DNA of 34,396 bases from Saccoglossus kowalevskii (taxonomy: Eukaryota; Hemichordata; Enteropneusta; Harrimaniidae), in the NCBI RefSeq assembly GCF_000003605.2, contig NW_003132353.1:126092-160487 (forward strand), read 5' to 3'. Below the pieces are notes generated by a model, which was not told where the DNA came from, did not search any database, and worked only from the letters and a program-made list of their open reading frames with translations. The stretch's first letter is position 1. The number at the start of each line of letters is the position of its first letter. Shown here one piece after another: positions 1 through 9,715 of the stretch. The position numbers and the translations under genes are program-made.

Positions 1-850
1 TTGATGGCCAGAGAACCCCAAATGGTTTATCCGTACGAGACCTCCAGCACCCAAGCCACATTGCCTCTGTTTTGTCATAATTTACGTGTAACCCTGAATA
101 TGTCTTAAACTTGTTAAGAAGGGAGAACAAATTAATGCAGGAAAGTTTGTCCGAGAGAAAGCAGGTTAGATCGTCAGCAAATGCAGAATACTTAACCCCC
201 TTGCCCTGGATATGAATTCCATGAATAGAGTCATCACATCGCAGTGAATTCAAAGCTAATTCAAGTGACAAAATAAAGAGGGCGGGCGAAACCGGGTCAC
301 CCTGTCTAACTCCCCTTCTTATATCAAAATAACCAGTGCTTAGACCTCGGTTCATCACACAGCTGGAGGGGTTATTGTAAAATAATTTGATCCAGTTAAT
401 AAGGAAAGGGCCAAAATTATAACTGTTAAGGGAGTGGAAAATAAAATCCCATTCCAAGCTATCAACGCCTTTTGAAAATCAATGGCTATAAGTATTCCTG
501 GTTGATTAGTATCTTTGGTGTAATGCATAATTGATTCGACAAGGGCAGGCGTACACAGTCCCCAATTGATCTACCCTTAATAAAGGCTGACTGAGTTTCA
601 TTAACAATTTTAGGAAGATTTTCATCAAGTCTTCGTTTGATGCAATGTTTGACGAATTTAGTGAAATTATATTTTGATAATACATGTGGGGCATTTTTTT
701 TATCGATTCCATATATACCGGAAGCGATTTCCTTTCAAAATATTTGCCCAGCATATCGCGTTTGTTTTGATCTGTTGCCGCGACATACTGCGTTGATGTA
801 TTCTAAAGATCTCATGCCACTAATCAACCAATGACCGTTCGTAGCCAATT
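1..850 (-). pseudogene. Degenerate non-LTR retrotransposon (LINE) reverse transcriptase fragment
   Basis: Minus-strand translation gives the core of a LINE ORF2 reverse transcriptase. Reading from high to low coordinates, I see QSAFIKGRSIGD (about 555-595), an IDFQKAFD-type motif A (about 460-485), RRGVRQGDPVSPALF (about 272-320), and the catalytic FADD box (170-181), followed by a SGL.VNYDKTEAMWLG stretch typical of L1/Tx1-like elements in aquatic animals. The coding frame is broken at least twice, near 545 (between the KGR block and the following VESIMHYT block) and near 463 (a lost base within motif A). The thumb and 3' end lie beyond base 1. Upstream of about 620 the similarity fades; hydrophilic minus-strand frames up to about 960 may be more of the element. 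It is non-functional. Motif recognition is firm; assignment to the L1/Tx1 clade is from memory of family signatures and less sure. Confidence 0.88.
170..181 (-). other. Reverse transcriptase catalytic FADD box of the LINE remnant
   Basis: The four codons read Phe-Ala-Asp-Asp, the metal-binding motif of non-LTR reverse transcriptases. It sits about 35 codons after the RQGDP motif, the usual spacing. Both catalytic aspartates are intact even though the frame is broken further upstream. Confidence 0.85.
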
Positions 851-1345
851 TAAAATGCCCTGCAAGAACGAAAGACATTTTTTAAATATGTTTTTTCTCA
901 GGTGCACCATGTTTGAGGGCGGATCACCTGGGTCAAAGGTGAGACTAACATGTGATCTTTTGTTTACTACTTAGCGGCTGTGTACCTGTGGGTTTATTCT
1001 GTGTGTTAATGGATATTCTAATCTTGGTGTTTTCCAGTGATTTCTCTTGGTGCAATCCAAATACAGTAGGTGTGTCTTGTTTACCTGAGATTTGCAAGAG
1101 TTTGAGCTGGCCAACATGTTATTTTTTTTCATGTGGTTGATTACTGTCAGTTGATTTCCCATTTTATAGCAGTTTTTTCAACTTTTTTATAATTTTCATA
1201 TAGCAATATCGTCATATGTTAACATTGTCGTCTATGGAGTTTCAATTAGTAGTATGAGCCCTAAACTTACTACATAGCCGAACACTGTGAACGTCAGCGA
1301 CATTCCTTGCAAAAAACGACTCTACTCCGCCATAATGTCGGTTCC

Positions 1346-1359
1346 CTGCTAGAGGGCGC
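1346..1359 (+). promoter_or_regulatory. CTCF-like core motif
   Basis: CTGCTAGAGGGCGC agrees with the metazoan CTCF core consensus CCASYAGRKGGCRS at 12 of 14 positions. CTCF binding preference is conserved across bilaterians. A single match is weak evidence, and AGAGGGCGC also occurs inside dispersed repeats of marine invertebrates. Confidence 0.25.
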
Positions 1360-2061
1360 GATTTAGTAGTCATGGGTCATTTTGAAAAATTTGATTTTAG
1401 GAAAATTTCTTCAGTGGTACACGATTACACGAACTATAGACGATCTATATTGCTGAATATGATATAGAGTAGATTTAAATACAGTTAATAACCCCACAGT
1501 TTTACTCCTGTGCAACCTACGACTGTCATACACCAATTAGCATTTTGATATACAATACCGCATGCTTATCAGGCACATTCTGTGACATTAGTGTTGCTCT
1601 CTGCACCTGCTACAAGCTATTTATTATATTGTTCGCTCTGGTTATCACATACAATGCTCGAAAGAGTCAATTAGTAAATCGAGGCGGAGTAGCTGATGAT
1701 TGGCACGAACGTGATATAAGTATTATTATGTCTGTAGAAAGCAAAATATTCACAGGGTTTAATTTTAGCAGATTTGATGTAGCCGTGACATCACCGGGTT
1801 TTAAATTCATTGGTCTGTGACGGAAGAATATATTCAATTGTTAAATTTGAAGATTCACTGAGTTTTAATTTGGCGGACTTATCTGTAAGCGAAATAAGCG
1901 AAAATAAAACCTATTGGATAATTAAGGCATATACAGTAAAACATATGAATATGAATACTATAACAGGGAGAGTGATCGACGCCATACAAAGCAAAGTAAA
2001 GTAGTTAGCACCGCGAGACATAGAACACTGTTAACAAAGTTGAGAAATGTCTACCATCAAC

Positions 2062-2099
2062 TGACGTCACAGCTGACTAACCACGCCCATCTTGATTGG
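2062..2099. promoter_or_regulatory. Promoter-like cluster: palindromic CRE, CACGCCC box, inverted CCAAT
   Basis: A perfect palindromic cAMP response element (TGACGTCA, 2062-2069), a CCACGCCC box (2081-2088) and an inverted CCAAT box (GATTGG, 2094-2099) lie within 40 bases. This spacing is typical of proximal promoters. No convincing first exon is visible on either side, so use as a promoter is inference. Confidence 0.3.
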
Positions 2100-3384
2100 T
2101 CGTATATTGTAATAAATGCCAAGAAACAAAGATATAATCATGGCAAGGCATAAGTGATCTGTTAGAGTCGTAATTAGGAATGCTGTCTCCCATACCAATG
2201 TCTGACAGACAAGTCATATATGTTTATAGTATTAAGAAAAATAATTTGAGGGTCTTAACCAGACTGTTTCTTGAGTAACATTTTATTATAACTAGTTTCG
2301 CATCTAGTGAGCAATAGTCGGAAACTATAAGACACAAATTAGAAGATGTTTTAATAGAACAAACTTTCAACGGGTTTTCAGAGATTTGTTTGCCTTAATC
2401 TCATTACATCTCACACATTACACATCTCACTAATAACCAAGTATATGTATATGCAAATAATATAGTTCCAATCGCATTGTTGGTTCTTATTCATAGAACG
2501 TGTGGTCAGTTCTGCTCTATTCACAGTCTGTTTGTTTCGCCTTGAAAGTGTTCAAAGACGGGCGACAAAATATATTCTAGACTAGAACAGTGAAGGGAAT
2601 TGATTTAACAGTGTGCAATTTAAATATAACAAGTCAAGTCAAATTAAAAAATTTAGGAGAAAAGCTCTACTGCTCCCGGCCAAGTAAAATGACACAGTCC
2701 CCGTTAAGTTCTCTTTGTGCTCGTCATATTAAAGCGGAGGGGTTGTCGCGAGAGTGTCCTTAAAAGTGGCGTACACAACAGATTGTTTATTTACATCAAA
2801 ACACGTGTTTCGTGTCATAGTAATATGGCCAAAATAAAAACAGCCATTATTCGGCCATGTTTGATCTGATTATGAAACACACTGATATGTATGATGTATG
2901 TGCCAAATACGAATGAAAATGGTACATAAATTGTGGAAATATAGTAGTAAGGCCAAAAAGTCAGATGGCTGTCAATCGGCTATCCTTGACCAGAGTTTGA
3001 AACAAATTGTCATGGACATGCATCCTAAAATGTATAAAGTACATGTATGTACCAAATTTGAATGAAAACTGACAGAGCACGTCCAAGATACCGCATACAA
3101 AAAACAAAAAACAAGATGCCTGCCAGTCGACCATCTTTGATCCAATTGTGAAATAAATCATCATGGACATGTATCCTAACATGTATAATCTATGTACCAA
3201 GTTTGAATGAAAACTGACAAAGCAAGTCCAAAATACAACATTTTCAAAAAAAAAGATGGCTGCCAGTCGGCCATTTTGAATCGAATCGCTAAACCACTGC
3301 ATATGCATATGTCCCACATAAGGTACTAGGCACATGCAAATAATGAACGGAATCGGTCCACAGAATTCTGAATTATGACATTGG

Positions 3385-3455
3385 ACAGACTGACGCACGG
3401 ACAGACGGACACACGGACGGTCGGACGGACAGACTCGGTAACTCACGGACGGTCG
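3385..3455 (+). repeat. GACGG/GACACACGG simple tract, first copy
   Basis: A purine/C-rich run built from GACGG, GACGCACGG and GACACACGG words closes the first 432 bp block. It is interrupted by a short non-repetitive segment near 3433-3445. Its minus-strand translation is the arginine/serine/valine low-complexity run seen in open frames here, which should not be called a protein. Confidence 0.8.
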
Positions 3456-3813
3456 GGGATATGTATCGTAACATGTATGATCTATGTACTAAATTTGAAT
3501 AAAAACTGACAAAGCATGTCCAAAATACGACATTTTCAAAAAAACAAGATGGCTGCCAGTCGGCCATCTTTGATCCAATTGTGAAATAAATCATCATGGA
3601 CCTGTATCCTAACATGTATAATCTATGTACCAAGTTTGAATGAAAACTGACAAAGCATGTCCAAAATACAACATTTTCAAAAAACAAGATGGCTGCCAGT
3701 CGGCCATTTTGAATCGAATCGCTAAACCACTGCAAGTGCATATGTCTCACATAAAGTACTAGGCACATGCAAAGAATGAACGGAATCGGTTCAAGGGATT
3801 CTGAGATATGACT

Positions 3814-3881
3814 CCGGACGGACACACGGACGCACAGACGCACGGACGCACGGACGCACAGACGCACGGACGGACGGAGAC
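3814..3881 (+). repeat. GACGCACG/GACGG simple tract, second copy
   Basis: Tandem GACGCACG and GACGG words fill the space just before the terminal hairpin. This tract matches the one at 3385-3455 in content and in position relative to the flanking subunits, which supports duplication of the whole block. Confidence 0.85.
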
Positions 3882-3890
3882 CGAATTATA

Positions 3891-3925
3891 AGTCCCCGTT
3901 TTCGGACTTCGTCCGAACGGGGACT
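3891..3925 (+). repeat. Terminal stem-loop of the composite repeat
   Basis: AGTCCCCGTT and CGGAC pair with GTCCG and AACGGGGACT around a TTC loop, giving a 15 bp stem with a two-base TT bulge on the left arm. It lies at the extreme right edge of the repeat, just after the GACGG tract. Its outer 10 bases also match the element's left edge. Confidence 0.85.
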
Positions 3926-6370
3926 AATAATAACGTGGTAATATACTATCAGTGAAGCATTTCGCCAGTTATATTTTAACATAATATTTTGTATTGCCAT
4001 TATAGAAAAGTTTGTAATTTGATTCGTAGCTGCCTGTTAACACTGCGTTTATATTTAACGACTCGTGCATTTAACTTATCCATTGTTGCTGTATAAAATG
4101 TCACATATTTTAATTACTTTTATATTTTTTACCATCTGAACCGCATATACAAATTAATTATCCACACTAATAATCCTACCATAATATTTATCATATTGAG
4201 ATAAGCTTATAATTGAGTCTTGAATGAATAGTTTGCTAACTCAACGTATACAAAAATAACTACGTAATCTTATCTAAGTAATAGTAAAGAATCCTTCAAA
4301 GAAAAATTGCAATCTTTATAGAAACTCAGACTATATCTTTCCCTAAATCTAATCGCTTGATTTATGTCTGAAGGACAACCGCTCCAAAAAACATTCTTGC
4401 TTCCAGATCATTCTTGATGCACATCTCAACTGAACGCCAATGGTTATTTTTATGGACAACGTCCCTGTCATCGCAATTCGCCAATTATTATTTTATTGCC
4501 TTTCTCCATGGCAACCTTAGGCACATCCCATTCAATGTCTAATCATGCATGGGTCTCTCAAGGGCAACCCCTTCCTGCAAATTTCACGAGAACCATTCAA
4601 AAACCGTTTAATTCATTCAAAAAATCGTTCCTGAAATTGCTGTTTAATGACAACTAGACCCCTATGTACCAATATGTAAGTTGGTTCGTCATCCGGAGGC
4701 AACCTTTGATATTTTCTTGAGAACCCATCTGAGTTATTGTGCTCACTAAGAGACTGATAAATGAATAAACACACGACGGTAAAACACTGCTTCGGCGGAG
4801 ATAATAAGTAAAAAAACACCATTTGACATAGCTCATTCACTATACAATAGTTGTGAGTAATTTATCAAAATAATAAAATATTGAAACTCAAATTCTTCTT
4901 AACACTAAACTACATTTCATGTTTATCAGTCACAATGATAACATCAATAATTTATGAGCAGAATTAACAAATGGTTTTACAAACATTAGCAAAAATGTGA
5001 ATATGCAAATTATCCATTATCTCCACTCGTCTTTTTCCGTTTGCCCGGGACATTCAAATGTATTTCAAGTGAAACGTTCGCACTATGTTTGTCAATTGTT
5101 TATTAACAAAATTGCGTCCAAGCGTGTATATAGCATGTTTTATTTTCATATTATTCATATTATTATTGCCGTATATTCAATCCCGTTTAGTATTTCACCT
5201 TTCGGATGTCATTGTCCGAGAATGCAAAGCTTTAAAAATAAGCCCAGATGTCCCTTTGTTCGTAGGGACGGAGATAATGCCCGTTTTATGAATGTATCAC
5301 GACTAAATGCCTACTCATAATATATGAACATCTTCATTGGTTTATTATGTAAAATCATTGAGCTATTGTCCCATGGCATCATGAAATAGCATTCTTTTGT
5401 GTGTTACAGTAACATATTTTGAAACTTTTTTCAAAAATCGATAACAACTTCATATGCAAAACTAAAATATCATTTGCATTAAGAGTTGTTTCCTACCTTA
5501 CCGACATGACAGATTTGAACACACACATATCATCTATATTCAATATATATCATGGTAAGACACCCAACAATTTGTAAATATGTATATAATACAACGATAA
5601 AATAAGACAAATTATATTCCTCTTATTAATCATATTTACTATTTATTCTCCGCTATTTACATATCAGTTACATATAATTTACATAACATTTACGTATGGG
5701 AAATCATTAATGAGCCCAAATTGCACGTTTTTCACACAGGAAAGACGTTCCAAATAACTGTTTGGACTAATTCCTTATATCCAAAGGGAGGTTGTTTTGG
5801 CGATGTATTAACGGTATAACGATGCAATATACAACTATCCATATTTAATCATATGAATTCATACCTTGCCTAATCTGTTAATATGTGCATCCAGCTTATC
5901 TAAACAAAGTTTTGCATTTTACAGTAGGAATATATTTCTCTCAAATGCCAGTGACATATTTATGTTTAAATAATTGCACAGTTTACGTACATTTTGTAAG
6001 TGATATTGATGATTCAGTCTCATGTTGAAATTCACTCTTAGATATATTAGGTGCTGTGATAGTATTCTAAGAAACGGTTGTTGTACCCTTTCTCCACCAT
6101 ATTTACACGTGAATGGATCATACACAATGATTCTTGGCATTGCATGTCTTCACTGGCCTTCCCATAGTGAGAATTGTCTGCAGTACAATCCCACCGCTAC
6201 AGCCACCACTGTGTTTTCTTTGTTAGATGCAGCATATATAGTTTCTCTCAGTCTCATACTGTTTTGTAGGGTTGTACATTGCGATGGGGAAATCGTATTA
6301 TGTATGATGACGTGTTCTGCACTAATTTATGATTTGAATATGTGTGAATTTGCGGATTAGAAATATCAAA
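3926..6370. other. Intergenic, no gene recognised
   Basis: AT-rich DNA with dense stops. The longest ATG-started open frame on the plus strand is 112 codons at 6022-6360. It is hydrophobic and cysteine-containing, matches nothing I recognise, and is of a length expected by chance at this base composition. An X-box-like half palindrome lies at 4502-4515. Confidence 0.5.
4502..4515 (+). promoter_or_regulatory. X-box-like (RFX) motif, one strong half-site
   Basis: TTCTCCATGGCAAC contains a CCATGGCAAC core. The GGCAAC half is perfect; the left half is degenerate. It is one of a recurring set in this window. Confidence 0.2.
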
Positions 6371-6563
6371 TACTGTAGAATAGTTTATTTTAGCTGGAGT
6401 TAATTTTCGCTAAAAGACATTTTGGGCATTTTTTGATTTTTGACAAGTTGAATGTAAAATATAAGAAGAAAGGTATGTTCGCTGGATTTTATTTTCACTG
6501 AATCATTCCGTCAGCGAAAATAGCGAAAATTTATTGCAAGCAAAGGTAAAGTATTTTACAATA
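6371..6563. mobile_element. MITE-like element with long imperfect terminal inverted repeats
   Basis: The left end (from TACTGTAGAATAGTTTATTT at 6371) aligns over about 45 bases with the reverse complement of the right end (TATTGTAAAATACTTTACCT, reading leftward from 6563). Both arms run inward into ATTTTCGCTA. The interior holds GCTGGATTTTATTTTC and AGCGAAAATAGCGAAAATT. TA dinucleotides at both outer edges would fit a Tc1/mariner-type target duplication. No open reading frame is present. It resembles short GCGAAAAT-containing elements common in marine invertebrates. Arms are diverged, so it is old. Confidence 0.55.
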
Positions 6564-8690
6564 ATTCGGAAAAGAGGCGAATGTCTAAATTTCCGCAAAT
6601 CGGAACATTATTTGAAAACAAATGAAACGGGCCGAAACAGACTTCAACATACCGATTCACTGGAAATTATAGACAACTGTGCGCTTCCGAAATTAAACCA
6701 GTAAATAATCACATGACCAATACAGGAAAGGTTTAAGAAAGCAACTAGAACATGTAATTATATAAATATTTGTGTTTATTTTGGTTGTGGCGGAATTTCA
6801 CATTTCAACAAATTACCCATCAATATATGAAACGAAAACTTCTTTATCAACTTGGCCAAAAACAAACTGTACTTGTGTCTGACAACTCACACGCATGCGC
6901 GTGCGTAAAACTTGAATTATGTGCACGACTATTATTATAGAAAGGTATCGAGAGTAAATTTCATCACAACGCCCACCAATACCATTTATATACTGTATAT
7001 TGTACAATAGAATGACATCTTTTCCAAACTGATGATAGAGGGACATGGATAAATAACATATACTCAACATATTGAAGTGGACATTTAATTTGTGATACAA
7101 TAGTAACCAACTAATCAGTATTCACAGAATGTATACAACACAGATATTTCATTCTCACCTACTTATGAGGTATACATTTTTCAGCTTATTCGCTATGCCA
7201 GGACCTGTACTACATTATGTAGACATTTAGACAATCAGATTTTATTCAGGAACTATTGGAATATGACTTAGAATTATATATAACGGGCGACACATTTGTC
7301 GATTCTTGTCAGTGATTTGTTTTGTGTTCTTTCATTTCCTATGTGAATATGTTGCTAAACTCTACGGTTGGTATGTTGCTTCCACTTCAAAGTGGTAAAT
7401 ATTTTGTTTATTTCATTGTCTGTGGTTGTCGTTTATTTCAAGTCCAAGACGTGAACATTTTTGAATACAATCAAAGACATGAGAAAGACGTATACAAAAA
7501 CACATTGACATATTACATTAACAACATGCCTCCACGCATACGACATTGACGCAAGAAATATCCGCTTTGCGTCATTGTTTGGCCCCAAGTAGTGAACGAA
7601 CGAACGCAAGCAATAACTTATAAACCGCTGTTTACGCGTGACTGTCTTTAGCAATAGGTCAAAATAATACCATGGCAACTAATCTTGTGTGTTGCTGCCG
7701 GCCTAATGGCGTGTATTAACAAATAAATAATAATGATATTTTATTTTTATATGATAGTTTGTAATTAGACTTTTTATATAAACATGAACATGGTGCCACG
7801 TTGGTGTGACACTGTTAGCGCATACAAGTATAGTACATTTACGCCCGAAAACAACGGAAACACACTCAAATCGCAGTTTCGCTGGTGACATTCTTAGAAG
7901 GACGTGTCGTCAATAAAGCAAACGCAATTTTAATTTCAGAATAACTAGGCTTATTATTATAAAGCCTTTAAGAGATTTAATGCGAAGCGTGGAAAAACAA
8001 TGAATTCATTAATCGGGAAAATACAAAATGTATATAATATGTTATTTATAGTAGTTGGATATCATCAACACGGATCATCGTATGACTTTACCTTTTACAG
8101 CGCGGTTTTAATTTATTTTTCAAGTCAAAGTTCACATAATATAAATCATATCTAACAATATTCTTTAGAAATATATCATGGTAAAATGTTATGCGTTTGT
8201 AAGATGGTTACTTATAGTCATACATTACTAGAAAATTCTGAATAATATATATATATGAAATTAACCTTGATTCATGAGAAAACTTTTTATTTTCAAATAT
8301 TTTCAAACATCTTTTCTCCAAAAAACACACTTCATGCTCGAAAATACAAACCTTGGTGACCTGTACCCAAATTATGAATTATATACTAATTTTGAAACAA
8401 ATTCAATCATAATATTCATTTATACAAATTACGCCACGAGGTGAATAAGTAGTTTACATAGATTGCACAATTTTTTTAATATATAAACTGGAGTGCAATA
8501 TCTGATTTGATACATAGTGTCCATGTATGCATGAGTACATATTACATCATTAAATCGCACGTAGTAGTGGAACTGCTCCAAATGAAGCTTGCTTATTTCT
8601 CATACATTTTGTCCAAACCCGATATTTATAATTAATCCGACAATATAAATAACTCAACATTCGTGCTGGGAAAAGCCTTGAATTAATGTA
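6564..8690. other. Intergenic, no gene recognised
   Basis: AT-rich sequence with short open frames only. The 95-, 81- and 62-codon minus-strand frames and the 75-codon plus-strand frame match no family, have no compositional change from their flanks, and no supporting splice or poly(A) context. A CCATGGCAAC core occurs at 7670-7679. Confidence 0.5.
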
Positions 8691-8696
8691 TTTATT
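8691..8696 (-). terminator. Polyadenylation signal (AATAAA) downstream of the membrane-protein gene
   Basis: TTTATT on the plus strand reads AATAAA on the minus strand about 215 bases past the stop codon at 8910. It is the first canonical signal I see downstream on that strand and would give a short 3' untranslated region. Confidence 0.4.
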
Positions 8697-8909
8697 ACTC
8701 GCCACGTTGGCGTGTAGACTCCATCGTCAATTGTGACATCGAGGTGACGACATATTGTTAGATTGCGTAAATAGTAACGATGCTAGTTATTGTGTAACAC
8801 GTGTTGGAATTTTCTGAACATAAATTTGTTGTCCAACCAATCAATTAAATCTTGTCTTGGAGGAGAAAGAGAAATGCGAATTAAAATTACAAAAGATGTT
8901 CTCTCGGCA

Positions 8910-9329
8910 CTAGGATTTTAATAGGTAGGAAACTGCAAGAACGGAGAACACAATCGCGATAATCAACATGACGACAAACAATATGGTAGATAGGCTGGAT
9001 GCCATGGCGATATCATCATCACTCAATGCCCTCGAGTGATTCCGTCCCTTTCTATTACATTTCAGGTTACTGGATGGAAATTGGAATAATGTATGTTCGC
9101 TAGGACAGCTATCTGGTGTACTGCTCGTCGAAGAATGCCTCCGCAAACAATGTTCGGTGTACTGAGACGATGACAGCGGGCTTGGAAGCAGCGTGGTAGT
9201 CCCGTCCTGATTATACGGTGTTACAGACGACCGACGTCTTTCTCCAGTACCTGCCGTGTCATTGCCACAAACTGAACTCCGACGTCGTTCTTGATTGCGC
9301 CTCGCCATGCGAGATCTCAAAGCTAACAT
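8910..9329 (-). CDS. Small Ser/Arg-rich tail-anchored membrane protein, unrecognised family
   Basis: The frame encodes 139 residues from the first in-frame ATG (9329; G at -3); a second ATG seven codons on (9308) would give 132. The N-terminal third is basic, with the heptad ERRRSSV at residues 14-20 repeated exactly at 30-36, and RRHSS at 63-67: basophilic kinase (PKA-type R-R-x-S) sites. Residues 40-100 are polar, rich in Ser, Thr and Pro. After an acidic SDDD (103-106) a hydrophobic run of about 25 residues (113-137) ends two residues from the C-terminus, the layout of a single-pass tail-anchored protein with a cytosolic N-terminal domain. The frame is richer in G+C than its flanks and stays open upstream to a stop at 9468-9470, without another ATG; an upstream coding exon is therefore possible and would add a second hydrophobic stretch. 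I do not recognise the family. Function is unknown. Confidence 0.6.
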   Translation of the reverse strand: MLALRSRMARRNQERRRSSVCGNDTAGTGERRRSSVTPYNQDGTTTLLPSPLSSSQYTEHCLRRHSSTSSTPDSCPSEHTLFQFPSSNLKCNRKGRNHSRALSDDDIAMASSLSTILFVVMLIIAIVFSVLAVSYLLKS

Positions 9330-9500
9330 GACTGCACAGTGCAATGTTGACGTTGATATTATAAAAATAACACGATTATTCAGCACCGCACTAAATGAAA
9401 TAGCTATCACTCGAAAACACGTCGAAATATAGAACGTGATAATGTGATAGACGTAAAGTCGATGTGTTCACATAATCCACATGATTTGAGAATCGAAGTA

Positions 9501-9522
9501 TCTGCAAGAGTGTGTATCATTC
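9501..9522 (-). other. Candidate splice acceptor in the 5' region of the membrane-protein gene
   Basis: On the minus strand, ACACACTCTTGCAG ends at 9502, a fair pyrimidine tract followed by CAG. An exon starting at 9501 would include the whole coding frame plus about 170 bases of leader. Confidence 0.3.
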
Positions 9523-9690
9523 TCTGTGATTACCGCAAACACATGAGTCTCAACTCATTCCCATATGTCTTCACTCTATAATATGATATTCCCATGGCGA
9601 TGTCATTGCTAACATTGATCACTTTGTCTCTCCAGTATCTACTGCGCAGACAAGCCGTGTGTGCAGAAATCAGGCAAGGTGAAATTCAAT

Positions 9691-9715
9691 CCTGCAAAAG
9701 GATTAAAGACGAATA
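9691..9715 (-). other. Strong candidate splice acceptor upstream of the membrane-protein gene
   Basis: The minus strand reads CGTCTTTAATCCTTTTGCAG followed by G, with AG at 9693-9692: a long pyrimidine-rich tract with a consensus acceptor. An exon beginning at 9691 has stops in all frames soon afterwards, so it would be a 5' untranslated exon joined to the terminal coding exon. Confidence 0.4.

Larger units (their letters stand above)
851..2695. other. No gene recognised; scattered regulatory-type motifs
   Basis: Stop codons are frequent in all frames. Two overlapping plus-strand open frames (1545-1820 and 1810-2004) lack an initiating ATG at their start and match no family I know. The stretch holds a CTCF-like site near 1346 and a CRE/CACCC/CCAAT cluster near 2060, listed separately. 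Confidence 0.5.
2696..3925 (+). mobile_element. Composite non-autonomous repeat element with tandem subunits and terminal hairpin
   Basis: The interior consists of 110-150 bp subunits, each carrying a segment like ATGGCTGCCAGTCGGCCAT followed by TTTGATCCAATTGTGAAA, then TGTATCCTAACATGTATAAT and TGAAAACTGACAAAGCATG. Subunit junctions (the GGCCAT segment) fall near 2853, 2979, 3128, 3270, 3562 and 3702. A larger block of about 432 bp (ending with AAACCACTGCA, GGCACATGCAAA and a GACGG tract) is duplicated: copy one is about 3020-3455, copy two about 3455-3885. The element ends in a stem-loop. The left-edge AGTCCCCGTT (2696-2705) is an exact inverted copy of the right-edge AACGGGGACT (3916-3925), so these may be short terminal inverted repeats. 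No target-site duplication is obvious. No transposase is encoded; the long minus-strand open frames here are low-complexity by-products. The repeat nature is certain; the boundaries are inferred. Confidence 0.72.

Noticed and set aside
1545-2004. Two overlapping plus-strand frames that could be one frameshifted gene
   Set aside because: Neither begins with ATG, joining them needs an assumed frameshift, and no family is recognisable.
2961-3867. Two long minus-strand open frames (161 and 164 codons) with SVRPSVRASVR-type runs
   Set aside because: They arise from translating the GACGG-type tracts and duplicated subunits of the composite repeat; the frames copy the repeat structure and have no protein family.
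5480-5590. tRNA B-box-like GTTCAAATC on the minus strand near 5512, and GGTTCGATA near 19533
   Set aside because: No A-box at the right distance, and no acceptor or anticodon stem could be formed.
6022-6360. 112-codon ATG-started plus-strand ORF
   Set aside because: At this base composition one ORF of this size is expected by chance in a window this long; there is no motif, no composition change and no supporting signals.
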